Source: Thermoflexaceae bacterium
GTDB taxonomy: Bacteria; Chloroflexota; Dehalococcoidia; Tepidiformales; Tepidiformaceae
Reading direction: 5' to 3'
Length of the DNA: 64,000 nucleotides
NCBI GenBank assembly: GCA_015075555.1
Contig: JABTUD010000002.1
Coordinates: forward strand, 558,001-622,000
Shown here: positions 1 through 7,999 of the stretch, piece after piece
Position numbering within the stretch: the first letter of the stretch is position 1
How the letters are laid out: every line of letters starts with the position of its first letter
Program-made: the position numbers and the translations under genes
The notes under the pieces: model-generated
What the model was told of the DNA's origin: nothing
Seen by the model: only the letters and a program-made list of their open reading frames with translations
Databases searched by the model: none

Positions 1-779
1 CGGGCGACGCCAACGGTCATGGCCGCCGTGCGGACGCGGTTGCCGTTGATCCAGCCGAGGGCCATGGGGAAGCCGGCGCCGACCTGGCCAAGGACGTTCT
101 CTTCACCCAGGCGGACGTTGTCGAAGGCGAGCTCTCCCTGGAAGCCGGTGAAGCCCATGCAGGTGTGGTCGCGGGCGCGCAGGTAGCCGGGGGTGCTGGC
201 ATCAACGAGGAAGGCGGTGACCCCCGAGGGCGACCCCTCCGGCCCCTGTACGACCGCGAAGACGGTGGCGAAATCGGCGTGGGGCCCGTTGCTGACGATG
301 CTCTTGGAGCCGGTGAGCAGGAAGCCTGCGTCATCGACCACGGCGCGGGCCTGGAGGGCGCTGGCGTCGGAACCGGCGCCGGCCTCGGATAGGGCGAAAC
401 AGGTGGTGGTTTCGCCCGCCATGAGCGGTGCGAGCCAGCGCGCGCGCTGAGGTTCGTTTGCGTGGAGCATGATCGACGAAGGGCCACCGCCGCCGCCGAG
501 CACGTCTTCGAAGAAGACCGTGTCGTGGGAGTGGAGCTCCATCTCGAGTACGCAACGGCCGAGGAAGGAGAGCCCGCTGCCGCCCACTTCCTGCGGCATG
601 TCGGGGGCGTACAGCCCGAGCTCGCGGGCGCGCACGCGCACCTGGCGGCGCAGGCCGGCAGGGGGCACGACGTCCCAGGTGAGGTTGTTGTCACGTTCGA
701 GGGGGATGACTTCGGTGGTGATGTAGTGGCGGACCGCCTCGCGGAGCGGCTTGAAGTTCGGGGTGGGCGCCTGTTCCAT
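1..779 (-). CDS. Acyl-CoA dehydrogenase, N-terminal part
   Basis: The reading frame starts at an ATG (complement of 777-779) and runs off the left edge, so about 259 residues of a usual ~380 are visible. It begins MEQAPTPNFKPLREAVRHY, as acyl-CoA dehydrogenases do with their all-helical N-terminal domain. It carries the family signature ALSEAGAGSDASAL, which lines the FAD and acyl-CoA site, near residue 130. The FAD-linked alpha,beta-oxidation of an acyl-CoA is inferred from the family. The catalytic Glu lies in the missing part, so chain-length class cannot be judged. A hairpin separates it from the TetR gene upstream on the same strand. Confidence 0.9.
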   Translation of the reverse strand, partial: MEQAPTPNFKPLREAVRHYITTEVIPLERDNNLTWDVVPPAGLRRQVRVRARELGLYAPDMPQEVGGSGLSFLGRCVLEMELHSHDTVFFEDVLGGGGGPSSIMLHANEPQRARWLAPLMAGETTTCFALSEAGAGSDASALQARAVVDDAGFLLTGSKSIVSNGPHADFATVFAVVQGPEGSPSGVTAFLVDASTPGYLRARDHTCMGFTGFQGELAFDNVRLGEENVLGQVGAGFPMALGWINGNRVRTAAMTVGVA

Positions 780-842
780 TGCTGTTCGTTTCGCCTCGCC
801 GGTGCCGGTGGAGAGGCATTCCTCCTTGGATTCGTAAGATGA

Positions 843-882
843 AGAGCCCGGACATGCCGCTGTGGCGGTCTGTCCGGGCTCT
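843..882 (-). terminator. 12-bp perfect inverted repeat, probable terminator
   Basis: AGAGCCCGGACA (843-854) pairs exactly with TGTCCGGGCTCT (871-882) around a 16-nt loop that can itself fold (GCCGC/GCGG). It lies between the end of the TetR gene and the start of the acyl-CoA dehydrogenase on the minus strand. The downstream T-run is weak, so termination is inferred from the stem and its position. Confidence 0.55.
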
Positions 883-1075
883 GGGTTCCTGACCTCGGGC
901 CTCGATTCGCTATGCAGGTGTGCGAGAGGGACTACCCCGCGCTCGCCGCGTCTCGCTCGCCGATTCCCAGGGGATGCGATGCACCCGGCGACAGCGGCGG
1001 CAGAGGATCTCGACGCCCAGCGGCGTAGTGCGGGCAACGAGCGCCCCGCAGAGGCAGCGTTCGTCGGAGGCGCAG

Positions 1076-1708
1076 TCAGTCGTTTGTCGTGACCGTTCCA
1101 CGGGGGACCTCGCGAAGGGATTCGATGTAGTGGCGGCCCCATTCCTCGACGCGGGGGCGATCGAGCTCGTCATCGAGGCCGAGCTGATGGACCAGGTCGA
1201 AGGTGGAGCCGATGGCCATGAAGTGCCAGGCGGCGATGCGCGGGGCAATATCGGCGCGGACCAGCCCGCGCTCCTGGCCGTCTTCGATGAGCCCGGTGAT
1301 GACGTCGATCATCGCCCGGTAGCTGGTGGCCATGATTGCCTGCACCTCCGGGTCGGAGGCGTCGCCAAGGGCCTTGAACCAGAGGTGAGTGAAGGGCGAG
1401 CGGGTATGCACGTGGTCGTAGTACTGGAGGCCGATCTCCCAGATCGTTTCGAGGGGATCGCCCGCGCGCTCGGCGGCCCTGCGCCAGAGGGCGACCAGCC
1501 GGGGGCCGGCATCCCTGAGGGTGGCCAGGTAGAGGTCGCGCTTGCTGGGGAAGTAGCGGTAGATGGCCGAAGGGGCGACCCCGGCGCCCCGGGCCACTTC
1601 ATCGGTCCCTGCGTTTGCATAGCCCGAAGCGGCGAAGACCGACTGAGCGCTTTCAAGGATGAGGCGCTTGCGTTCAGCCGCGGGGCGCTTGGGGGCACGT
1701 TGTTTCAT
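1076..1708 (-). CDS. TetR/AcrR family transcriptional regulator
   Basis: A 210-residue protein from the ATG at 1708 (MKQRAPKRPAAERK). A longer frame exists, but its extra residues lie over the promoter, so it was rejected. The N-terminal helix-turn-helix (TDEVARGAGVAPSAIYRYF, about residues 34-52) and the following SKRDLY are typical of TetR. The all-helical C-terminal part would bind an unknown, perhaps acyl-CoA, ligand. A near-perfect dyad sits directly in front of the start codon and overlaps the predicted transcription start, so negative autoregulation is likely. It is flanked by an acyl-CoA dehydrogenase downstream and an MFS exporter upstream, either of which could be a target. Confidence 0.9.
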   Translation of the reverse strand: MKQRAPKRPAAERKRLILESAQSVFAASGYANAGTDEVARGAGVAPSAIYRYFPSKRDLYLATLRDAGPRLVALWRRAAERAGDPLETIWEIGLQYYDHVHTRSPFTHLWFKALGDASDPEVQAIMATSYRAMIDVITGLIEDGQERGLVRADIAPRIAAWHFMAIGSTFDLVHQLGLDDELDRPRVEEWGRHYIESLREVPRGTVTTND

Positions 1709-1717
1709 GGCCGACTT

Positions 1718-1742
1718 TGTGAACAGTGTTTCACTATTCACA
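1718..1742. promoter_or_regulatory. TetR-type operator in front of the regulator gene
   Basis: TGTGAACAGTG (1718-1728) and CACTATTCACA (1732-1742) form an 11-bp dyad around a TTT spacer with one mismatch. It covers the expected transcription start of the regulator gene and ends 9 bp from its ATG, the usual arrangement for an autorepressed TetR gene. Confidence 0.75.
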
Positions 1743-1771
1743 TAGTAGGGACGCAGGGAAGGGGATGTCAA
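1742..1771 (-). promoter_or_regulatory. Sigma-70-like promoter of the TetR gene
   Basis: On the minus strand, TTGACA (complement of 1766-1771), an 18-bp spacer and TACTAT (complement of 1742-1747) precede the regulator gene. The operator at 1718-1742 starts at the edge of the -10 box, so a bound repressor would block the start site. Confidence 0.65.
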
Positions 1772-1832
1772 TAGCGGAGATTGGCCGAAAACTGGCTCGT
1801 TTCAAGCGCCGTGGAGAGCGGTCGAAGTGGAG

Positions 1833-3140
1833 CTACCGGACCGGCGACTCCACGTTCACCGCGAGGGGTTGGAGGGCGCCGCGAGAGGCCGAGGCTGCTT
1901 CGAGGGCGAGGAAGAGGGCAGTCCCGGCCACGGCGACGAGTCCCAGTGTGGGCCGGGGGCCGGCAACCTCGGTGCCAAGGCCAGCGAGAAGGAGGGGCAG
2001 GACGCCCAGCATCTCGGCGAGGGTCGACTGTGAGGCGAATACGCGCGCCTGGCTCCCAAGGGGCGCGGTGGCGGAGAGCACGGCGCGGGCGGCGATCGGC
2101 GCAACAGACAGGGAGGCGCCGAAGAGGAGCGCGACGGGGAGGGCGAGGGCGAGGTCGATGTCGAAACCTGCTCCTTGGGTGGTGAGGTCCGCCGCATCGA
2201 GGGCGATGCCGGCAAGACCGAGCCCGCTTTCGAGGCCGGCCAGGGCAAAAAGCGAAACGATGACGCCGAGGAGGGTGGTCCTCATGACGCGCTCGGCTTC
2301 GGACAGGCGAAGCTGAGTGCCGGCCCAAAGGAGACCGAGGAGGGCGCCGAGAGCGGCCGGGGCCAGCGCGACGATGAGGCCGGTGCGCCCCGGGCCAGCG
2401 GTGGCGACCAGGTAAGCAGGCAGGGCGACCACCACGCACTTCACCACCAGGTCGACAAATGCGAGTGACCCGAAAGCATACGCGGCGCGATGGTCGTGGA
2501 TGAGGAAGGCGGTCGCCTGCCGGAAGGAGAATGCCCGCCGGCCAGGGGCCCGGAATTCCGGCTCCCGTGCACGGACACGCAGTCCGAGGAAGACGGCCAG
2601 GGCGACGACGGGAACATAGATCGCCACCGCGACGACGAGCAGCGCGACTGTTCCCGCCGTGAGGAGAAGAAGTGGCGCGAGGGCAAGCACCGCAACCCCC
2701 TGGGCGGCGTACTGGAGCACTACGAGCAGAGCGTGGGCGCGGGCGGGTTGGGTGCGCCCAACCAGGGGAATCATGGCCATCTCGGCCGGAGAGAAGAGCT
2801 GTGAAACCGATGAGTAGGCCAGGGCGACCACCCAGGCGAGCTCGGGCCGCCCCAGGATGAGCAAGCCAGCACTTACAGCAGCGAGCCTCCCGGCGGCACC
2901 AAGGGCATAGGCGCGTCCAGGGCCCAGCCGGTCTGCCAGGCTCCCGGCAAGAAGGCCGAAGACAAGCGGCCCGGCCATGGTTGCAGCCATGACGCTGCTG
3001 AGGCCGAAGGCGAGGGACGAGCCGGAACCTGAGGTGATGAGGATGGCGACGAGGAAGAACGCCTGGCCCGCCTGGGAAAGAGCGCGAGCACCGAAGTAGG
3101 CGAACTCATCGAGCCGGGCATTTGCGCCAGTCCGCGCCAC
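1833..3140 (-). CDS. MFS transporter
   Basis: A 435-residue, strongly hydrophobic protein with about 12 predicted transmembrane stretches. It starts at a GTG (MARTGANARLDEFAYFG) behind a strong AGAAGGAGGAC ribosome site. The layout, with a short cytoplasmic N-terminus, alanine/leucine/glycine-rich helices and an Arg-containing loop between halves, fits the major facilitator superfamily, close to the EntS/MFS_3 exporters. The substrate cannot be read from sequence. It ends about 60 bp upstream of the promoter of the TetR gene on the same strand, so it may belong to that regulator's target set. Confidence 0.8.
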   Translation of the reverse strand: MARTGANARLDEFAYFGARALSQAGQAFFLVAILITSGSGSSLAFGLSSVMAATMAGPLVFGLLAGSLADRLGPGRAYALGAAGRLAAVSAGLLILGRPELAWVVALAYSSVSQLFSPAEMAMIPLVGRTQPARAHALLVVLQYAAQGVAVLALAPLLLLTAGTVALLVVAVAIYVPVVALAVFLGLRVRAREPEFRAPGRRAFSFRQATAFLIHDHRAAYAFGSLAFVDLVVKCVVVALPAYLVATAGPGRTGLIVALAPAALGALLGLLWAGTQLRLSEAERVMRTTLLGVIVSLFALAGLESGLGLAGIALDAADLTTQGAGFDIDLALALPVALLFGASLSVAPIAARAVLSATAPLGSQARVFASQSTLAEMLGVLPLLLAGLGTEVAGPRPTLGLVAVAGTALFLALEAASASRGALQPLAVNVESPVR

Positions 3141-3444
3141 GTCCTCCTTCTGTCCTCCCGTTCCCCGGCGCCTGCGCGCGCCGCTGTGGCGCGCGTGCCC
3201 ATCGGATCAAATGTCGGTTGCCTGCAACAGCGAGGCAATAAGGGGAGGGCCCGATCTGTGATGTTTCAATAGCGGGTGTGCGCGTCACCTATGGCCGGCG
3301 GTTCGCAGGGGCCCCGATTCCCGGAGGGCGGCCGGAGCAGCTTCGATAGGAATCGCAGCGCTTCGCGTCACCTGCTTCAGCGGGGATGCCGGCGAGCCTC
3401 CCTGGGAGGAGCGCTGGGCGGCAAGGGGGCCCCGGAGGCGGGCA
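3141..3444. other. Intergenic stretch without a recognisable gene
   Basis: About 300 bp between comM and the MFS gene. The minus-strand end holds the MFS ribosome site. Short frames here are GC-driven and lack ribosome sites. No clear dyad or promoter pair was seen. Confidence 0.5.
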
Positions 3445-4974
3445 CTACTCCATCCGCTCGCGGTACTGGATGCTCTCGGCGAGGTGCTGGCTTTCGATTC
3501 CCTCACTGGAGTCCAGGTCGGCGATGGTGCGGGCGAGCTTCAGCACCCTGTGGAACGCGCGCGCGGAGAGGTTCAGCTGTTCGACTGCCAGCTTGAGGAG
3601 ACCGCCGGCGTTTTCCGCGAGCTGGAGCTGGGCGAACTGGCGGACGAGGGTTGGGTTCATTTCGGAATTGAGCGCGGTCTCGGGGTGGGCCCGGAAGCGC
3701 TCGCGCTGGATAGCGCGGGCGCGCTCCACGCGTTCGCGGACGACCGCCGAGGCCTCGCTGCGAGTGGTGGAGGCGAGCTTGTCGTAGGCGACGCGGGGGA
3801 CGTCGACGAAGAGGTCGATGCGATCGAGGAGGGGCCCGGAGATGCGCCGCTGGTAGCGCGAGACCAGCGGCGGCGCGCAGGTGCAGTCGCGCACGGGGTC
3901 ACCGTAGTAGCCGCAGGGACAGGGATTCATAGCGGCGATGAGGGCGAAATTGGCGGGAAAGGTGACGGACATGCGCGCGCGGCTGATGGTGACGAGCCGG
4001 TCTTCGAGCGGCTGGCGCAGCACTTCGAGAACCTGCGGACCGAATTCGGGGAGCTCATCGAGGAAGAGAACGCCCCGGTGGCAGAGGGTGATCTCGCCGG
4101 GACGGGGGGTGGTACCGCCGCCCACGAGGCCGGCGTGGGAGATGGTGTGGTGGGGGGCACGGAATGGGCGTGAGCCAATCATGCCGGAGCCTGGCGAGAG
4201 CAACCCGGCGACGCTGTAGATGCGGGTCACCTCCAGGGCTTCGTCGACCGTCATGGCGGGCAGGATGGAGGGGACGGCGCGCGCGAGGAGCGTCTTACCG
4301 CTGCCCGGCGGGCCGCGCATGATGACGTTGTGCCCGCCGGCGGCTGCCACTTCGAGGGCGCGCTTCACATGCTCCTGCCCGACGATGTCGGCGAAATCGG
4401 TGCCCGGGAACACGGTCCCCGCGACCGAGGTAGCGCCCGGGGAGGCGGCCGCAATGGGCGCCGCGCCGAGCAGGTGGGCAGCGAGACTGGAAAGGCTCTC
4501 GACAGGGTGGACGGCGATCCCCGCCACGAGCGCTGCCTCGCCGGCGTTGGCAGACGGAACAAACGCACGCTGTTTGCCGCGCTTCTTCGCCAGCGCCACC
4601 ATGGGCAGTGCGCCGTGAACGGGGCGGACCTCGCCATCGAGCGAGAGCTCCCCGACAAAGACCGCGTCATCGAGGTCAGCGACGACCTGCCCGCTTGCCG
4701 CCAGCACGCCAACCGCGATGGGCAGGTCGTAGGCGGGGCCTTCCTTGCGCAGGTCGGCCGGGGCGAGGTTCACGATGATGCGGGAATTGAAGGGCCAGGT
4801 CAGGCCGCTGTTGCGAACGGCCGCGCGGACGCGCTCTTTCGATTCCTGGACGGCGGCATCGGGGAGGCCGACAACAGCGGTGGTGGGGGTCTGAGCACGA
4901 GTGATATCGACCTCGACTTCAACGAGTTCGCCTTCGAGGCCGATGACAGCGCAACTGTAGACCTTCGCCAGCAC
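3445..4974 (-). CDS. comM: YifB/ComM family Mg-chelatase-like AAA+ ATPase
   Basis: A 509-residue protein, the normal family length. The N-terminal ChlI-type domain begins MLAKVYSCAVIGLEGELVEVEV. Walker A is GPPGSGKTLLARA near residue 220, and Walker B sits in the HRGVLFLDELPEF region. The cysteine-bearing insert NPCPCGYYGDP is typical of the family. In naturally competent bacteria ComM is a hexameric helicase that drives branch migration during integration of incoming DNA. Many non-competent bacteria carry it too, and no other competence gene is in the window. The gene stands alone, with a methyltransferase gene upstream on the same strand. Confidence 0.95.
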   Translation of the reverse strand: MLAKVYSCAVIGLEGELVEVEVDITRAQTPTTAVVGLPDAAVQESKERVRAAVRNSGLTWPFNSRIIVNLAPADLRKEGPAYDLPIAVGVLAASGQVVADLDDAVFVGELSLDGEVRPVHGALPMVALAKKRGKQRAFVPSANAGEAALVAGIAVHPVESLSSLAAHLLGAAPIAAASPGATSVAGTVFPGTDFADIVGQEHVKRALEVAAAGGHNVIMRGPPGSGKTLLARAVPSILPAMTVDEALEVTRIYSVAGLLSPGSGMIGSRPFRAPHHTISHAGLVGGGTTPRPGEITLCHRGVLFLDELPEFGPQVLEVLRQPLEDRLVTISRARMSVTFPANFALIAAMNPCPCGYYGDPVRDCTCAPPLVSRYQRRISGPLLDRIDLFVDVPRVAYDKLASTTRSEASAVVRERVERARAIQRERFRAHPETALNSEMNPTLVRQFAQLQLAENAGGLLKLAVEQLNLSARAFHRVLKLARTIADLDSSEGIESQHLAESIQYRERME

Positions 4975-5039
4975 GGGGCGGATTCTGACGAGGCAGGGCC
5001 GAGGACGTCAACGGCGACAGTAGTTGTCGCGGCTCCCAT

Positions 5040-5630
5040 TCAGTGCTTCCGGCAAATGAGCTCGCCTTTGCCGATGGGGACAACCATTGCATCGACTCTT
5101 TCATCTGCGAGCGCGCGGTCGATCATTGGTTTGAGGGTCTCGTAGTGGTTGATGGCGTTATCGGCGATGAGCAGGCCACCGGGGACGAGCCGGGGGACAA
5201 CCAGTTCGTAACAGGCGGCGTAGACCTCCTTCTCAGCGTCGAGGAAGCAGTAGCCAATTCCATCGAGTGCGGCGAGGTGCTCCCGGGCGTCACCCTCGAC
5301 CAGCGTGATGATGTCGTCGACCCCGGCAAGCCTGAAGGTCTCGCGCGCGATGGCGGCCTTCGCGGGCAAGACCTCGAAGGTTGCCAGGCTTCTCCCTGTC
5401 TCGCGGCAGGCGAGGGCAAGCCACATGGCTGAGTAGCCGGCGCTTGTCCAGACCTCGATCACCATGCCCGGGGGCGCCGCGGCGGCCAGGAGCGCGATGA
5501 ACCTCCCTGTTTCGGGCGGAACCTGGCGCAGCCGCTCGAGGCGAGGGGTTCCGTCGTCGCGGTCGCGAGCGTCTATCTCTTCGAGGTCACGCATGCGGCG
5601 AGCCATTCCCGGCGGGATGTTGTGAAACAC
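5040..5630 (-). CDS. O-methyltransferase-like SAM-dependent methyltransferase
   Basis: A 196-residue protein from a GTG at 5630 preceded by AGGAGGTGGTCA. This start is preferred to an ATG at 5675 that has no ribosome site. It follows the small COMT-like pattern: [14 protein letters not shown] leads into the SAM-binding strand [17 protein letters not shown] later [13 protein letters not shown] stretch and the [16 protein letters not shown] segment match the Asp-containing strands of the family. The first glycine of the usual E-x-G-T-x-x-G loop is Trp here, so cofactor binding may be unusual. It diverges from an operator/promoter at 5671-5710. The substrate is unknown. Confidence 0.75.
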   Translation of the reverse strand: MFHNIPPGMARRMRDLEEIDARDRDDGTPRLERLRQVPPETGRFIALLAAAAPPGMVIEVWTSAGYSAMWLALACRETGRSLATFEVLPAKAAIARETFRLAGVDDIITLVEGDAREHLAALDGIGYCFLDAEKEVYAACYELVVPRLVPGGLLIADNAINHYETLKPMIDRALADERVDAMVVPIGKGELICRKH

Positions 5631-5670
5631 TGACCACCTCCTGGGGTGCACTGGAGACCGGGCAGAGCAG

Positions 5671-5700
5671 AACAAATGTGTTGACAGACGTACGTTTGTT
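5671..5700. promoter_or_regulatory. Overlapping dyads, probable TetR-family operator
   Basis: AACAAATGT (5671-5679) is repeated in inverse as ACGTTTGTT (5692-5700), 8 of 9 matching. An inner 16-bp dyad, ACAGACGT/ACGTTTGT (5684-5699), has one mismatch. Three copies of a related half-site thus lie over and inside a promoter, as expected for a repressor site. No dedicated regulator gene is adjacent. Confidence 0.6.
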
Positions 5701-5710
5701 CTACTATCCT
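5681..5710 (+). promoter_or_regulatory. Sigma-70-like promoter
   Basis: TTGACA (5681-5686), an 18-bp spacer and TATCCT (5705-5710) point rightward at the small membrane protein starting at 5741. The inner dyad occupies most of the spacer. Confidence 0.65.
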
Positions 5711-5740
5711 CACAGGAATTTCCGAACGGATGTGCTGCAG

Positions 5741-6040
5741 ATGATAAACCCGGCCGCGACGATCGTGTTCGACCTTTTCCTCATTGGGGCAGCAGCGGCT
5801 GTCATCGGGAGCATGGTGAAGGAGTACCTCGACAGCCGCACGCTGCGGGTAGGGCGCGGGCGCCCGTGGGAAGGCACCGGGGTAGAAACGCATCCCCGGG
5901 CGGTCCGGGCGCCGCGCCAGCGCGTTGGGGCCGTGCGCGCGCCGCGCAGGCGGGCGGTCCCGCGCCCGGCTACGGGCCTTCCGCCCGCGGCTATCACCCG
6001 TTCGCGGGCAAAGCCGCGCGATATGGCGCAGGTCATATGA
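5741..6040 (+). CDS. Small membrane protein with Arg-rich tail, unknown function
   Basis: A 99-residue protein from the ATG at 5741 ([20 protein letters not shown]). One transmembrane segment covers about residues 6-27. After [11 protein letters not shown] comes a long basic tail rich in Arg, Pro and Ala, about 18 Arg in 70 residues. The tail would lie in the cytoplasm if the positive-inside rule holds and could touch nucleic acid or the membrane surface, but this is only inference. The reading frame is supported by the promoter/operator 30 bp upstream. The basic tail is GC-rich and could be partly fortuitous. Confidence 0.5.
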   Translation: MINPAATIVFDLFLIGAAAAVIGSMVKEYLDSRTLRVGRGRPWEGTGVETHPRAVRAPRQRVGAVRAPRRRAVPRPATGLPPAAITRSRAKPRDMAQVI

Positions 6041-6072
6041 AGTGCGCGGGCCAGGGCTGAGCATGGGACAGT

Positions 6073-6246
6073 ATGCTTCGGGACCGTCCCCTGACCGCCA
6101 CCGAACGGGCCCAGTTCGAACGGCTCTTTGAGACTCACCCGTCGGGGACGGGAGGGCCTGCGGACCGGGTGCGGACGGTGAGCCAGGCCAATGACTGGCT
6201 CGAACACCTCGCCGACGTGCGCCGCTACATCTGGCCGAGCGTATGA
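6073..6246 (+). CDS. Microprotein, first of a tandem paralogous pair
   Basis: A 57-residue protein, MLRDRPLTATERAQFERLF..., of no known family. Aligned with the next gene it shares LRDRPLTA, the ER/LF/T pattern and the tail motif DWLEHLADVR versus EWLEHIADSR. Such similarity between two adjacent short frames is strong evidence that both are coding. It is charged, lacks a membrane segment and looks helical, with a Gly/Pro-rich middle (SGTGGPADR). No convincing ribosome site is visible. The gap to the next gene is 7 bp, so the two are probably co-transcribed. Confidence 0.7.
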   Translation: MLRDRPLTATERAQFERLFETHPSGTGGPADRVRTVSQANDWLEHLADVRRYIWPSV

Positions 6247-6253
6247 TCGGGCT

Positions 6254-6436
6254 ATGGCGCTACGAGACCGGCCACTCACCGCGCAGGAGCGGGAGGCCCT
6301 TGAAGGGCTCTTCGCGACGTTGCCCGAGGCCGATCGCCGACGCTTGATGCGGCGTATTCGCACGCGGAGCGATGCGGAGGAGTGGCTGGAGCACATCGCC
6401 GACTCCAGGATTTTCACGGGCACTGGCATCCTGTGA
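6254..6436 (+). CDS. Microprotein, second of a tandem paralogous pair
   Basis: A 60-residue protein from the ATG at 6254, MALRDRPLTAQEREALEGLF..., paralogous to the preceding gene. It has a more basic middle (RRRLMRRIRTR) and the shared motif EEWLEHIADSR. Both termini of the pair are conserved while the centre differs, which suggests selection on a fold with a variable linker. It ends 32 bp before the convergent NnrS-like gene. Function unknown. A short adaptor or nucleic-acid-binding role is possible given the charge, but nothing proves it. Confidence 0.7.
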   Translation: MALRDRPLTAQEREALEGLFATLPEADRRRLMRRIRTRSDAEEWLEHIADSRIFTGTGIL

Positions 6437-6467
6437 CTGGCCCCCATGGCGGTTCGCGCCGGGTGCG

Positions 6468-7808
6468 CTAGTGGTGCATACCCCTGACCAGGCTGCGTAT
6501 TGCAAGCGCGTTGGCGGCAGCGACGGTGGCGACCCCGGCCAGGGAAACGGCGGCCACGACCGCGGCCACGCCCAGGATGGAACGCCCGGCTGACCCCGGG
6601 CTGTCGGTGAAGAGCACCGGGAGTACGCGCAAAGGCCACGCCACCATGAGCCCCACGAAGGAAGCCGTGAGGAGCGGTTCCCAGCGGACCCGGCCGGTTC
6701 CGAATCGAGCGAGCACGATGTGGGCCATGGCGGCCATTAGTGGAGCCATGAATCCCAGCAGGAAGATGTGACGGACTGCCCCGGACTGGTAGATGCTCAG
6801 GCTGGAATCGAAGTCAACGATAGAGGAGACGGCGAGTGCCACGGCGTAGGCCACAAGCCCCAGCCACGCCACGGGGACGAGCACCCGGTAGTTCGGCCCG
6901 CCGGCCGGGTTGCGGAGGGGGGTGAGGACGCCCATCCAGACGGTAAACAGGGCGAGACCGGCAGCGTAAGCGAGGTTGGCGACGGAACGCAGGGGGGCGC
7001 TGCCGGGGAGATCGAATGCGCCTGCGCCAGCGGACCAGGCGAGGAGGGCGCCGCTAATCGTGAGCATCACGATGGCCTGGCGCCGTACGGGCATGGGTTG
7101 GAGGCCGAGATGGCCGGGGAAGGCCCGCAACCCAACGCCAAGGATGGTGTTTAGGACGAACCCGCGCGCGAGCAATTCGGCCGCCAGGTGCGTGTCGCTG
7201 ACGTAGGCGACCCCGGCGTCGGCGCGGAGCACGGCGAGGAGCGAGACGCCGCCCGCGAGAGCAAGCCAGCCCGCCCCAAGGCGAAAGAAGAACGGCTGGA
7301 GGTCGAGCCTGAACGGGTAGGCGGCGCGGACCCGCCAGATCATGATCGCGAATCCCACGGAGGCGGCGAGCGTGATTGCCGCACCAGGAATCCAGATGAA
7401 GCCGGCGGTATCGTTCCAGACCTGGCCCGCCGCTTCCAGGAGTGCCCCGGCGCCAAGCCCGCAGAGGACGAGCATGCGAGGCAGCACGGGCAGGGGACCG
7501 CGCTGATTGAGCCGCACGATGAACTCAAACGCGAGGGCGGCAACAAAGACGGCCGTCCAGCCAACGAGCTGGAGGCGGCCGTGGGCCTGCACGGCCTCGG
7601 TCCAGTTGCGCTCGCCGAAGCCGGTCTCTGTGGCTGCCAGCAAGCCAAGAACGAGGCCGCCGAGGACCGCGATTGCAGCCGAGGCTGCCATCGCGGCCGC
7701 AAAGAGCCAGGGGAGAGCGGGCGGTGCAGGACGGCGCGGCGCAGCAGGGCGCGCGGCCCGCACTTCGACCACTTCGAGTCTTATGTTTCCGGTAGGTAGT
7801 CCAGCCAT
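6468..7808 (-). CDS. NnrS-like polytopic membrane protein
   Basis: A 446-residue protein with about 12 hydrophobic helices after a short Arg/Pro-rich N-terminus. The spacing of membrane histidines (VQAHGRLQLVGW in helix 2; GAVRHIFLLGF and MAHIVLARFG late in the protein) is that of NnrS, a haem- and copper-containing membrane protein linked to nitric oxide stress in proteobacteria. The FPGHLGLQPMPVRRQ loop also fits. No nitrite or nitric oxide reductase is nearby, so a role in NO tolerance or respiration is inferred from family only. It is convergent with the microprotein pair and divergent from the gene at 8000. Confidence 0.75.
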   Translation of the reverse strand: MAGLPTGNIRLEVVEVRAARPAAPRRPAPPALPWLFAAAMAASAAIAVLGGLVLGLLAATETGFGERNWTEAVQAHGRLQLVGWTAVFVAALAFEFIVRLNQRGPLPVLPRMLVLCGLGAGALLEAAGQVWNDTAGFIWIPGAAITLAASVGFAIMIWRVRAAYPFRLDLQPFFFRLGAGWLALAGGVSLLAVLRADAGVAYVSDTHLAAELLARGFVLNTILGVGLRAFPGHLGLQPMPVRRQAIVMLTISGALLAWSAGAGAFDLPGSAPLRSVANLAYAAGLALFTVWMGVLTPLRNPAGGPNYRVLVPVAWLGLVAYAVALAVSSIVDFDSSLSIYQSGAVRHIFLLGFMAPLMAAMAHIVLARFGTGRVRWEPLLTASFVGLMVAWPLRVLPVLFTDSPGSAGRSILGVAAVVAAVSLAGVATVAAANALAIRSLVRGMHH

Positions 7809-7999
7809 TGGGCGATTCTCGCGGGTGGGGGCCGGGAGGCGATGCGACCATGGTCACACCGGGCAATGCCGGGGAAAGGCGCGGTGCTTAGTTTTGCGCT
7901 AATCTCCGGTCGCAGAGTGGAGTGTGTCCCGACGGCCCCGGCGGCCATGTTCGCCTGGCCGGGCCGGGTTATCTGCGACGCGGGAACTGGAGAGAAGTG

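Noticed and set aside
3285-3506. A 73-codon minus-strand frame before the MFS-comM gap
   Set aside because: It overlaps the end of comM, has no ribosome site and no motif; judged non-coding.
5606-5675. ATG at 5675 as start of the methyltransferase
   Set aside because: No ribosome site, and the codons would overlap the operator; the GTG at 5630 has AGGAGGTGG at good spacing.
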